A stretch of DNA of 64,000 nucleotides from IMG/VR virus record IMGVR_UViG_3300031851_000017, positions 1 to 64,000 of that record, one strand, 5' to 3'. This document shows, piece after piece, positions 43,587 to 51,595 of this stretch (the first letter of the stretch is position 1; each line of letters opens with the position of its first letter). The notes beneath the pieces are model-generated. The model was not told the DNA's origin. It saw nothing but the letters and a program-made list of their open reading frames with translations, and ran no database searches. The position numbers were made by a program, and so were the translations under genes. The stretch is from a virus.

Positions 43587-44255
43587 TTAGTAGTCCTTTA
43601 TCATTGTTAGGATTCCTCTATATACCATCTCTGAATCAGATTTGGCACTTACTATATATTTGTAGCATGGTATTCCTTTATCATTTAACTTCTGCATTCC
43701 ATTTCTAAAGGATTCAAATATTGGGTGTTTTTCTATTGTCTCATAATCATATTTGTCTTTCCACAAATCATGTTTATTAGCCCAAAGACCAACTGCTACT
43801 GGGTAATCATGTAACTTTTTCTTTTTCTTCTTTCCTCCAATGTTCCAATAAGGATTACAAATAGTATCTACTAAAAAAGTCCAACATAACTGTTGTTCTA
43901 TATCGTAGTGCTTATCCATATGTCTATCATCTAACATGAATATAATATATTTAACTTTTCTAGTTCTCATATCTTCTATCCATTCTTGCCAAAAAACAGT
44001 TTCTCCTCCTACATCTGCCGTCTTAACTGTGTGTGCATCACCATCTAATTTTACATATTTTCTTGATGCTCTATGTAGTCCTACTGTTCTATCTGTAATA
44101 GAAGGGACTTCACCTCTTGTTCTTAGTTGATGATGTAGTGTAGTTTTACCTGCCTTACTTGCTCCATATACACCGAATGGTATTGAATGCAATCTTTGAT
44201 AAACTTTATTCAATCCTTCAACTAATAGAATAGCGAAGCCCGCCATTACTGACAT
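43587..44255 (-). CDS. Ras/Arf-like small GTPase
   Basis: 222 residues with all five GTPase boxes. G1 is G31-A-S-K-A-G-K37-T38-T. A G2 Thr lies in the S-I-T-D-R-T-V-G-L loop (52-60). G3 is D81-V-G-G84-E. G4 is A-N160-K-H-D163. G5 is V-S203-A-K205. The D-V-G-G-E box recalls Arf/Arl proteins, where the usual Gln after D-x-G-G is Glu here. A hydrophobic segment precedes the domain (A-G-F-A-I-L-L-V), and a Lys-rich loop (G-K-K-K-K-K-K) sits before G4. Encoded beside two membrane proteins in the head gene module with a GGTGAT ribosome site. Likely membrane-recruited and regulatory. A GTPase in a viral structural block is unusual. Confidence 0.85.
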   Translation of the reverse strand: MSVMAGFAILLVEGLNKVYQRLHSIPFGVYGASKAGKTTLHHQLRTRGEVPSITDRTVGLHRASRKYVKLDGDAHTVKTADVGGETVFWQEWIEDMRTRKVKYIIFMLDDRHMDKHYDIEQQLCWTFLVDTICNPYWNIGGKKKKKKLHDYPVAVGLWANKHDLWKDKYDYETIEKHPIFESFRNGMQKLNDKGIPCYKYIVSAKSDSEMVYRGILTMIKDY

Positions 44256-44261
44256 TATATA

Positions 44262-44486
44262 TCACCATAAATGATGCCATAAATTAATTATCCCATTCCA
44301 TGTAGAAGTAAATAAATTATATCCGAATAAAGATATTGAGTGTCCTATTAAAAAACTAACCCCACAAGAAATAGCGCCCCAAAGAAAAAATCTTGCTCTT
44401 AAAAACCAAATATCAGCAGAATGCGCTCTTTGTAAATCATAGGCTAATGTGGATTCATCGAACCCCATTAGGATTTCTCCTACCAT
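44262..44486 (-). CDS. Membrane protein (74 aa)
   Basis: Two hydrophobic stretches (about W-F-L-R-A-R-F-F-L-W-G-A-I-S-C-G-V-S-F-L-I-G and a weaker one near the C-terminus) in a 74-residue chain; GGTGATTAC ribosome site. Adjacent to a second membrane protein and the GTPase, suggesting a membrane-linked unit. Confidence 0.65.
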   Translation of the reverse strand: MVGEILMGFDESTLAYDLQRAHSADIWFLRARFFLWGAISCGVSFLIGHSISLFGYNLFTSTWNGIINLWHHLW

Positions 44487-44494
44487 GTAATCAC

Positions 44495-44920
44495 CTACTC
44501 ATTGAAGCCTGTTAAAAATGTTGGGCTAATTGTATTACCATCAAATTGTTGTGTTTGTTGAGTCATTGTGGGTAAATTAGCATCTCCATAAAAAGGCTGT
44601 CCGAATGATTGGTTGAAACTTCTAAGTGATTCTCTAACCCTTTTACGATTTTCTTCATCTCTCGCTTTTCTATTCCAATAAGCATCTATTTTTCTTTGTA
44701 ATAAAAAATCTTCAATAATATCATTTAACATTAAATCAAATAATGCCTTTAATAACATAATTCCTCCTACTGTACATATTCCAAATAGCACTGCATGGGA
44801 TAATCCGGTGTAGGGGAAGTCAACACCATATATAGTGTAAAAATAAATGTTAGTACCACTAATTGCACCAACGAAAAGTATAGTCATTACTAATCTTGTA
44901 TCTGTATCAATACTAGGCAC
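44495..44920 (-). CDS. Membrane protein (141 aa)
   Basis: Two clear transmembrane helices in the first 65 residues (V-M-T-I-L-F-V-G-A-I-S-G-T and A-V-L-F-G-I-C-T-V-G-G-I-M-L-L), then a charged helix rich in Arg (K-A-R-D-E-E-N-R-K-R-V-R) and a Gln-rich end. GTG start with GGAGTTGAT upstream. In the head gene module, so possibly a virion or assembly-site membrane protein. Confidence 0.68.
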   Translation of the reverse strand: MPSIDTDTRLVMTILFVGAISGTNIYFYTIYGVDFPYTGLSHAVLFGICTVGGIMLLKALFDLMLNDIIEDFLLQRKIDAYWNRKARDEENRKRVRESLRSFNQSFGQPFYGDANLPTMTQQTQQFDGNTISPTFLTGFNE

Positions 44921-44924
44921 AATA

Positions 44925-45200
44925 TCAACTCCACGAACAGGAGTATGAACCCCCCGAACCTGTTAGAATTGCAGTTATTCCTGTACCCATTGACCTATTG
45001 TGCATATCAAATTCTATTGTGCTATTAGCAGTTAGAATTAGTCTAGCAACTTCATCTGCTGAACCAACAGTTGTACTGTTATGGTCGTATATTTTTAATG
45101 TGGCAGTTCCGGTAGAACAAAAATGAATGCTTGTTAATTTGCACCTACCATCATTCACTACTGCACTTGCAGTTTTTACAGGACTACCTGCGGAAACCAT
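44925..45200 (-). CDS. Small beta-sandwich virion protein, candidate capsid decoration
   Basis: 91 residues with Thr/Ser/Gly-rich strands (C-K-L-T-S-I-H-F-C-S-T-G-T-A-T-L-K-I-Y-D-H-N), a pattern common to small structural proteins of marine phages. It starts on the previous stop (TAATG). Located three genes after the capsid protein; a decoration or surface role is likely. No exact family. Confidence 0.6.
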   Translation of the reverse strand: MVSAGSPVKTASAVVNDGRCKLTSIHFCSTGTATLKIYDHNSTTVGSADEVARLILTANSTIEFDMHNRSMGTGITAILTGSGGSYSCSWS

Positions 45201-45652
45201 TACTTCACTTCCTTTTTAGTAGTAGTTTTCTTTTTAGTAGTAGTTTTCTTTTTTGGTGCTGTCTTTTTAGGAACTGCTTTTTCTTCCTTAACAACAGTTT
45301 CTTTTTTTGGTGATATTGTTTCAGTAACAGTTTCAACTACATTTTCAACTACTGCTTCAACCTTTTTAGTTACAGGAGTTTTTACCTTCTTAGGATATAG
45401 TATATCAAGAATATTTCCTTCAACACCTAAGTGCCTACGGATTGCCTTTACTCTATTTTCCGGTAAGTTTGCAATATCCTTTTTATCATCTTCTGTAAAG
45501 TCTATTTCTATTGCTTCATCACCTAAATATAATGCTGCAATTCTTGCAGGTACTTCACAAGGAGCATTTGCATTAATGGAATACAGTGTTTCCCCTGCCC
45601 CTCTTATTACTAGTTCGCCATTTCTATGTGTTTTCAATTTTACTAAAGCCAT
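45200..45652 (-). CDS. Head-module protein with Lys/Thr tandem-repeat tail
   Basis: About 150 residues, the first gene after the capsid protein. An alpha/beta N-terminal part of about 85 residues (V-K-L-K-T-H-R-N-G-E-L-V-I-R-G) is followed by a strongly basic, Val/Pro/Thr/Lys-rich tail with the repeat K-K-K-T-T-T-K-K. The tail resembles histone-like C-termini and may contact packaged DNA. The start is ATG 45652 after AGGTTGAT; TTG 45661 lies in that site. Confidence 0.65.
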   Translation of the reverse strand: MALVKLKTHRNGELVIRGAGETLYSINANAPCEVPARIAALYLGDEAIEIDFTEDDKKDIANLPENRVKAIRRHLGVEGNILDILYPKKVKTPVTKKVEAVVENVVETVTETISPKKETVVKEEKAVPKKTAPKKKTTTKKKTTTKKEVK

Positions 45653-45671
45653 AATTATCAACCTTTTTTTA

Positions 45672-45707
45672 TAGGGTAGTAATCCCTACCCCGATACTTC
45701 GGAGTAG
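45672..45707 (-). promoter_or_regulatory. Tandem hairpins downstream of the capsid gene
   Basis: In the 93-bp gap after the capsid protein, a 9-bp stem with one G-T pair (CTACTCCGA/TCGGGGTAG, 45686-45707) and a 5-bp stem (TAGGG/CCCTA, 45672-45688) share bases and could be alternatives. The following - strand sequence is A-rich, so they look like an RNA processing, stability or attenuation element rather than a T-tract terminator. Confidence 0.45.
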
Positions 45708-45745
45708 AGACTACTACTTTACGTTTTCACTTACTATCGAATACC

Positions 45746-47149
45746 TTAAGCACTCTTTAGGTTTGTAATTTTACCTTGTCCCTTGAAGAAAGAACAGCAA
45801 GTTTCTCCCATAGTACGGTACATTCCTTGATTTCCAAGTTTACCAACACCGAATGGGTTTCCACTAGTAATACCATCTTCGAAGTATTGTGTAGGTTTCA
45901 TTACAGATAGCCACAAGTGGTCAGTATCTAGAACTAATATATCACTAATTCTGTTAGATGTGGACTTACCTGTTGACGGCATATCTTTAGCAGGGATGAT
46001 TGGTATGTCATAGTATGTTGCAACTCTGAAACCAACTTCTTGACCCTTGACACCACGAACACCATTATGGGAAGGAACGATTTCTTTCCTATCCATAAAT
46101 CTCTCTTGTGATTGTAGTAAATCAGAGATTTTCTGAATGGTATCGTATCCTGTAATCATAACTTTAGGGTTTCCACCGTTAGTACGGATTCTTCTAATCA
46201 TATCATTAAGAATACTTAGTGTTAGAACCCTACATTCACCTGATGTATAACCTGCACCGAAATCAACTTCTGCATCTAGGAAAGAAGGAACACCTGTGTA
46301 GGTATAATTTCCACTTCCACCGGATGTGTTAACAGTAACAGTTCTAGTTGAACCAAAGATAGTAGTAGCATCAGCAAGTTGTGCTGCTGTACCGTTATTT
46401 GTTTGGTTGTGATAGAATACGTCATCGTCAGCCATAGTTGCAAGTTCAACCGCAGATGAAACTATCTTCATTAAAGAAGTATAGTTCTTCTCAATACCTG
46501 TTGTACCGTTCTCTGAGTATTTCTCAAGAGGCATAACTAACATTTTACTCTGAACTTCTGCGTGTAGTTTACCCATGTCTTCTCTAACGATAGCACGAAT
46601 ATCACCAACACCATCATCAATTGCAGCCATTTCCATTCCTAGTTCTGAGAACTCGAATAGATGTGCAATAGTCTTAGGGCTAACATATAGTTTAGTATAT
46701 TCAGGAGCAATTGCTCTGAAACCATCTGCACCACCTAATGTTGCGTTTTCTCCAACACCACCAATTTGGTCTGCTCTAGGAGTTGCTGCATCTGCTGATG
46801 AAATACTAGCGGTAACTGCATTAGTACCTGTACCGAATGCTGCATCACTACCACCAATAGGTCGTGATTTCAGAACTCTCCATCCACTAGATGTGTATGG
46901 TCTCTTAGCAAGCATTGCTAGAGGGTTTACTTCTTGGTTTAATACAGACCAAACTTTCTGTCCGTATAGTAGGTTGTACAAATCACCTAGACCTGCTGCA
47001 CCCGTAAATGCATTAGCACTAGTATCGTGAGGAGTACCGAAACCACCTACAACTCCACCTGCTTTAAGCAAGGCATTGCCGCTTCCTGTTCCGCCGTATC
47101 CGTATGTTGCTGCTTCTAAATCTTTCATTGTTTTAATATATCCACTCAT
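45746..47149 (-). CDS. HK97-fold major capsid protein
   Basis: 467 residues directly after the protease/scaffold gene, as in HK97-type modules. An N-terminal region (M-S-G-Y-I-K-T-M-K-D-L-E-A-A-T-Y-G) is followed by W-S-V-L-N-Q-E-V-N-P-L-A-M-L-A-K-R-P, an alpha/beta body with D-M-G-K-L-H-A-E-V-Q-S-K-M-L and R-V-A-T-Y-Y-D-I-P-I-I-P-A-K-D-M-P near the P- and A-domain ends, and a Cys-containing C-terminus. It forms the icosahedral shell. GGAAGTGA ribosome site and a strong hairpin after the stop fit high expression. Confidence 0.88.
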   Translation of the reverse strand: MSGYIKTMKDLEAATYGYGGTGSGNALLKAGGVVGGFGTPHDTSANAFTGAAGLGDLYNLLYGQKVWSVLNQEVNPLAMLAKRPYTSSGWRVLKSRPIGGSDAAFGTGTNAVTASISSADAATPRADQIGGVGENATLGGADGFRAIAPEYTKLYVSPKTIAHLFEFSELGMEMAAIDDGVGDIRAIVREDMGKLHAEVQSKMLVMPLEKYSENGTTGIEKNYTSLMKIVSSAVELATMADDDVFYHNQTNNGTAAQLADATTIFGSTRTVTVNTSGGSGNYTYTGVPSFLDAEVDFGAGYTSGECRVLTLSILNDMIRRIRTNGGNPKVMITGYDTIQKISDLLQSQERFMDRKEIVPSHNGVRGVKGQEVGFRVATYYDIPIIPAKDMPSTGKSTSNRISDILVLDTDHLWLSVMKPTQYFEDGITSGNPFGVGKLGNQGMYRTMGETCCSFFKGQGKITNLKSA

Positions 47150-47161
47150 AATTTCACTTCC

Positions 47162-48358
47162 TTAATTTCCCCTCACAAGAGAATGTACGTCATCCCAAGT
47201 CATATTGGCTGCTGCCTCTAAACTTGTAGGTATTCCTTCCGGTAATGCCATTGACATTTCCACACTTTTGCGAATTGTTGCGTCTTTCTCTGATAGAGAT
47301 TTTCGTAGTAGAGCAAATTCTTTCTTTAGTGCTGCTACATCTGTTCTAGCATCGTATGATGCGGATTGTGCTGCTGATTTCTTAACTGCAAGTTCTTCTG
47401 AAAGTCTTGCTCCAAATTGCTTAGAAAGATTATCGTATGCAATTTTTTCCATCTGCTCTGCTTTGAATTGTGCATATGCTTTCTCAACATTATCTGCACT
47501 TAGGTTAAGAGTACTAAAGTCAGCAGCATCTAAGCCTTCACTCTTTAGTTCAGTAGGTGGAGTTGTAGGATTACCGTTATCTACAACCAATGTCCCTGCT
47601 TCTGATGTTGTATTATCAATATCAAGAGCCTTCATTTCTTCTTCCTCTTCTTCTTCTTCTTCAGCCTTCATTTCTTCTTCCTCTTCTTCTTCCTCTTCCA
47701 TAGTAGCCATACTATATTGGGCGGTCTTCGTTACTTCGTCATATTTTTCTTCCTCTCCGAGTCCGTTAACTTGTTTCATCAAGTCATTCAACTCTTCGAG
47801 TGCTTTTTCCAATTTTTCACTCATTGTTTTATCCTCCATTTTTAAAATGTCGAATTTTGCTTCGGGATTAATACCCTTTTCACAGATAGTTACTTCATGT
47901 AACTCTAATCTGTCTATCTCATTATATTCACCAAACTCATCTGAGGTTCTTTGTTTCTTAGAAATCGCCTGACCTCCAATACTAAAAGAACGAAGAGTTC
48001 CTTTTCTAATACTTCTTGAAATTTCTTTTGCCTTTTCTATGTCATCTCTTAATTTAATAACAACATAAAACCCTACATCATCTACACCAGTTTTATGTAA
48101 AGTACCATTCATATCTCTATACTTCTCAATAACTTCTCCAACTTGTACATTAGAATGATTAGACATAACATTTCTATATTTCTTTTCAGACATATATTTT
48201 TCAACTGCTTCATCTAATGCCTTTAATGTAATTAAATCATTTTGCTTATCTACAATTTCTATTGAAGCATAGCCACCAATAATTAAATCATCAGACTTAA
48301 GAATAGTAAACTCATGCTCTTTATCCGCTTTGAATAAAAGAGATGGCTGCATAAGCAT
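47162..48358 (-). CDS. Prohead protease fused to scaffold
   Basis: 398 residues. The N-terminal 170 residues show the U35/HK97-type protease layout: I-G-G-Y-A-S-I-E-I-V-D-K-Q-N-D, a catalytic His candidate in M-S-N-H-S-N-V-Q-V-G, and G-T-L-R-S-F-S-I-G-G-Q as catalytic Ser region. The rest is a scaffold-like helical segment containing two nine-Glu tracts (E-E-E-E-E-E-E-E-E-M-K) and a long coiled-coil. The last residues, M-T-W-D-D-V-H-S-L-V, resemble the tag found at the start of twelve proteins upstream. The protease matures the capsid. No Shine-Dalgarno precedes the start; see the TATA box at 48381. Confidence 0.85.
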   Translation of the reverse strand: MLMQPSLLFKADKEHEFTILKSDDLIIGGYASIEIVDKQNDLITLKALDEAVEKYMSEKKYRNVMSNHSNVQVGEVIEKYRDMNGTLHKTGVDDVGFYVVIKLRDDIEKAKEISRSIRKGTLRSFSIGGQAISKKQRTSDEFGEYNEIDRLELHEVTICEKGINPEAKFDILKMEDKTMSEKLEKALEELNDLMKQVNGLGEEEKYDEVTKTAQYSMATMEEEEEEEEEMKAEEEEEEEEEMKALDIDNTTSEAGTLVVDNGNPTTPPTELKSEGLDAADFSTLNLSADNVEKAYAQFKAEQMEKIAYDNLSKQFGARLSEELAVKKSAAQSASYDARTDVAALKKEFALLRKSLSEKDATIRKSVEMSMALPEGIPTSLEAAANMTWDDVHSLVRGN

Positions 48359-48380
48359 TATTTTTTTGTCTTTTTACTTT

Positions 48381-48391
48381 TACTATATTAA
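48381..48391 (-). promoter_or_regulatory. TATA-box-like promoter of the protease-capsid genes, leaderless
   Basis: On the - strand TTAATATAGTA centres about 28 bases upstream of the protease ATG at 48358, the archaeal TATA-to-start distance, and no ribosome site lies between. This predicts a leaderless transcript starting near the ATG. It is one of the few late genes without Shine-Dalgarno. Confidence 0.5.
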
Positions 48392-48404
48392 GTAATCGCT
48401 ATTT

Positions 48405-51020
48405 TTAATTTGGTAATGTCAAATTAGCATATTTATCTTCTTGTATATTCCAAACATCTACTTCATTTCCATCTTTTAACATATCTTGTTTTTTACCCGT
48501 CCAAGCAACCCATCTTTTTTTCTCATTTAGAGGCACTACTCTTAGATGTAATCTAGTCTCAAACTTATCTCCCTCTAATTTGTATTCGTGATAACCGTCT
48601 TTTTGTACTCCTAGAATAATATCACCTTTATCTATGACCTTACCTGCAATTATTTTTTCTGCTACAATAGCAGGGTATTTTACAGATTTACCAAACAAAT
48701 TGTATATATCATCAGTATCTCCTATGTCAATTAACCAAGCAAATCTATTTTTTTTATAGTCTATAATTAAATTAATATTACCATCGTCTTGTCTATTTAT
48801 AGTAAACTTACCTTTTCTTGAATCTTCTTTTTGAATAATATTTTCATCAGTTTCCTTTTCTTCTTTATCTTTTTCTATGTAAGATTCATCAACAACAAAA
48901 ACTTGGGGGTCTTCTTTATCTAAAAATTCAACAGAATCTTGTTGTTTTAACCAACCTGTTAATTTTTTAGGATTACCATCAATCCAACCCGCCCATGCTT
49001 TATTGTGCTTAGTTTGCACAAATTGAACTATTTCTTCTGAGGTTAATTTTTCATTCGGACTATCCGCTATCTCGTTCTTTATCGCTATTCTTAATTCAGA
49101 CCTACTGTGTTTTATTAATTTAGATATTTCTTCTTTCCATAAATCAATGTTATAAAGAGCATTTTTCTCCATTAAATTATCGCCATCAAAACCATAGATA
49201 GTAAACCCATCTAAATCTTCCTTTAATATGATTTCAGCAGTACCGTGTATATCATCTGTAATGTAATATCCCTTTTTAATTTTTTTAGGTTTAAGTAAAT
49301 TAGATTCTAACCCACTCATAACTCTAAATGGAGCAGATACAGCAGAACCAATTAGATTATTTATTGCACTAGATAATGATTTTTTACTTTTAGATGCTAA
49401 TTTTTCCAAAGTAGCAATATTATCTGATTGTGTTACTTCGGGTATTTCTATCACTTTAGCAGAATACAAACTGAATCCATTTTTTTTCTTTGTTACTTCA
49501 TCAACTTTAACTCTAACAATAGAGCCTATGTCAACATTTATTTTTGTGTTGAGAGCCTTACCAACTTCTAAATATGCCTTATCTTCATAATCAACAGTTG
49601 CATAATTTCTAGAAACTTCTGCCGTAACAGCACCAATACCCATAGTGTAGGAATATAAATTGCTTTTTGTTTTTCTTTTATTTAACACAACTACATCTAA
49701 ATCAACAAACTTCTTCCACTTAACCCATTTTGGGTTTTTCCTATTCCCTATGTAATAAGTAGATTCAATATCTTTTATAACAACACCTTCTGACGCAGGT
49801 AATTTCATAATATCCTTTGAATACTCTTCCACTTCTTTCTTAGAGTCTGCTATTCTAGTGTCTTTTTTAGAAGGAAACGCCATCTGTTCAGAAGAATGCT
49901 GTGCGTATTGATATAATAAAATATTAATTCTTTCTCTAAGTGGAGAATCTGTTATGTCTTTACCTTCATGTACCATGATATCAAAAACGTGTGCTTTCAG
50001 ACTACCCTTTGTTTTCTTATGAAATACATGAGTAATAGTATCTGCTCTATGAAGGGGTTCATCACCTAAAAATAACATTAATTCAGCATCTAATATACAA
50101 TCGCCAAATTGTTTTTTCTCCATATGTTTTACTTGTTCGGGACATTTAGAAGTAATGTCTTTTTGATTAAATGAATAAATCTTAACTTTACCATTAAACT
50201 TGTGTATCTGTATTCTCATCCCGTCATATTTTTCTTGTACTACAAACTCTCCGGTTAGTCCCTTAATTTCATCTAAATCGTCTATTTCAAAAATACGATA
50301 CATTGGTTTATTTGGTCTAATAAAATCTATTTCTGCTTTCTCTTCCATTGATTTAGAAATATCTAATTCTAATAATGCGTCCCAATCTTCATCATCATAT
50401 TTTTCCAAATAAATATTTTCTAATTTTTTAAATGCTTCTTTACATTTTGTTTCTATTCTTTCAGTATTGTCATCAGAACTACCATAGTGTTCTATAATGT
50501 AAATAGGCACATCTTTGGGTTCTAAATCTAAACCCATATATCCTTGTGTAATTTCATCGGGTTTCAAACCATGTGCTTTCCAAGACTTTTCGGGTATTGG
50601 GTTTGTGTGGGAACGTACTGCATAATGAATAAACGATAATAACACAGATTCATTTTCTAAGAGTACTTTAATTACATCATCACCTAACTGTTTAGAAAAA
50701 GGGTCGCTAATTTTATCTGACTTAAATCTAAGTTCTTTAACACTATCATAGATTTCTTTTGCTTGTCTAGAATTGGGGTCATAGGCTTCGTTAGAAAAAG
50801 CAACTTTTTCTTTTAAATAGGTTTTTAATTCTCTAGAAAAATCATCTAAAGAATCAAATTGGTCTCTAACTTCTTTGACAGTTTGCTTCCATTTTTCTCC
50901 ATATTCAGAAGGACTTTCTTTTGCAGAAAGATAAGAATATCTAACTCTTTCAAAGAAATCTAAAACTCTTTTAGTTAAAGGTGTTTTTTTCTTTTCAAAG
51001 AAAAGTCCTGTTTGTGGCAT
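48405..51020 (-). CDS. lig: ATP-dependent DNA ligase with long C-terminal extension
   Basis: 871 residues. Motif I is E-K264-Y-D-G-M-R269 (adenylated Lys264), then D311-A-E313, F-D-I (motif IIIa region), E411-G-V-V-I-K416 (motif IV) and K-W-V-K-W-K436 (motif V). The 260 residues before motif I correspond to the DNA-binding domain of archaeal ligases. After the OB domain (to about 540) come about 330 residues of unknown type, rich in charged helices and a final beta-rich section (G-V-Q-K-D-G-Y-H-E-Y-K-L-E-G-D). Archaeal ligases are normally 550-620 residues. It is placed in the structural block rather than with replication genes, which may reflect late expression. Confidence 0.9.
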   Translation of the reverse strand: MPQTGLFFEKKKTPLTKRVLDFFERVRYSYLSAKESPSEYGEKWKQTVKEVRDQFDSLDDFSRELKTYLKEKVAFSNEAYDPNSRQAKEIYDSVKELRFKSDKISDPFSKQLGDDVIKVLLENESVLLSFIHYAVRSHTNPIPEKSWKAHGLKPDEITQGYMGLDLEPKDVPIYIIEHYGSSDDNTERIETKCKEAFKKLENIYLEKYDDEDWDALLELDISKSMEEKAEIDFIRPNKPMYRIFEIDDLDEIKGLTGEFVVQEKYDGMRIQIHKFNGKVKIYSFNQKDITSKCPEQVKHMEKKQFGDCILDAELMLFLGDEPLHRADTITHVFHKKTKGSLKAHVFDIMVHEGKDITDSPLRERINILLYQYAQHSSEQMAFPSKKDTRIADSKKEVEEYSKDIMKLPASEGVVIKDIESTYYIGNRKNPKWVKWKKFVDLDVVVLNKRKTKSNLYSYTMGIGAVTAEVSRNYATVDYEDKAYLEVGKALNTKINVDIGSIVRVKVDEVTKKKNGFSLYSAKVIEIPEVTQSDNIATLEKLASKSKKSLSSAINNLIGSAVSAPFRVMSGLESNLLKPKKIKKGYYITDDIHGTAEIILKEDLDGFTIYGFDGDNLMEKNALYNIDLWKEEISKLIKHSRSELRIAIKNEIADSPNEKLTSEEIVQFVQTKHNKAWAGWIDGNPKKLTGWLKQQDSVEFLDKEDPQVFVVDESYIEKDKEEKETDENIIQKEDSRKGKFTINRQDDGNINLIIDYKKNRFAWLIDIGDTDDIYNLFGKSVKYPAIVAEKIIAGKVIDKGDIILGVQKDGYHEYKLEGDKFETRLHLRVVPLNEKKRWVAWTGKKQDMLKDGNEVDVWNIQEDKYANLTLPN

Positions 51021-51030
51021 ACTACCTCAC

Positions 51031-51246
51031 TCAGTTGGAATCTTTCTTTTCTTTTCCTTCGATGTTACTAGTTTTAGGTAATTGTACTTCTGATGGATTT
51101 TTCTTTGGCCTTTTTACTTTAACTTCTTCGCCTGTTAGTGGTTCATCTATTTCCATTGTATTTACATTAGCCTCTTGTAAAACTTCCTTTGCTTTAGCAA
51201 TTACTAGTTCTAATAATTTTTCTTTTTTTGTTACTCTTTCCGGCAT
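51031..51246 (-). CDS. Hypothetical protein (71 aa)
   Basis: Helical N-terminal half (M-P-E-R-V-T-K-K-E-K-L-L-E-L-V-I-A-K-A-K) and a Lys/Pro/Glu-rich, probably disordered C-terminal half. The start ATG 51246 has GGGGG seven bases upstream; TTG 51252 is too close to that site. Located between a tagged protein and ligase. It lacks the M-S-W tag. Confidence 0.55.
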   Translation of the reverse strand: MPERVTKKEKLLELVIAKAKEVLQEANVNTMEIDEPLTGEEVKVKRPKKNPSEVQLPKTSNIEGKEKKDSN

Positions 51247-51248
51247 AT

Positions 51249-51593
51249 TCAAGCCCCCGCTACTCTATCAAAAGATTGTCCTTCTCTTCTAAAATTTCCA
51301 TCTATATCCATTTGAAAGTAGATAATATCTTCTCCGTTTTCATCTTTAACATCAACATACAAACCACCTGCTTTTTCATCGGGGTCAAGACTCAATGATA
51401 TGTCTAATATTTTTCCTAATCCCTCTAATTCATTACCATCATTAATACTACGTTGCAACTCCGCTAAATTTTCTTCGGTATAATCGCCTTCATCAAATAT
51501 ATTGTCGTTTAAAAATCTTTCAACTTCTTTTTCTAACATATTAATAAACCCTGCATCTATTTCGATTCTTTTTAATATATTTTTCCAACTCAT
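51249..51593 (-). CDS. MSW-tagged protein 12 (114 aa)
   Basis: Starts M-S-W-K-N-I-L-K-R-I, the shared tag. The frame continues 15 codons upstream, but GGAGAGATAGAT before ATG 51593 and the tag fix this start. After the tag: an acidic, mostly helical protein (F-I-N-M-L-E-K-E-V-E-R-F; D-K-A-G-G-L-Y-V-D-V-K-D). No enzyme motifs. Confidence 0.7.
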   Translation of the reverse strand: MSWKNILKRIEIDAGFINMLEKEVERFLNDNIFDEGDYTEENLAELQRSINDGNELEGLGKILDISLSLDPDEKAGGLYVDVKDENGEDIIYFQMDIDGNFRREGQSFDRVAGA

Positions 51594-51595
51594 AT

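Noticed and set aside
47205-47972. 255-codon + strand frame opposite the protease
   Set aside because: Ser-rich shadow of the Glu tracts; the - strand gene is well supported.
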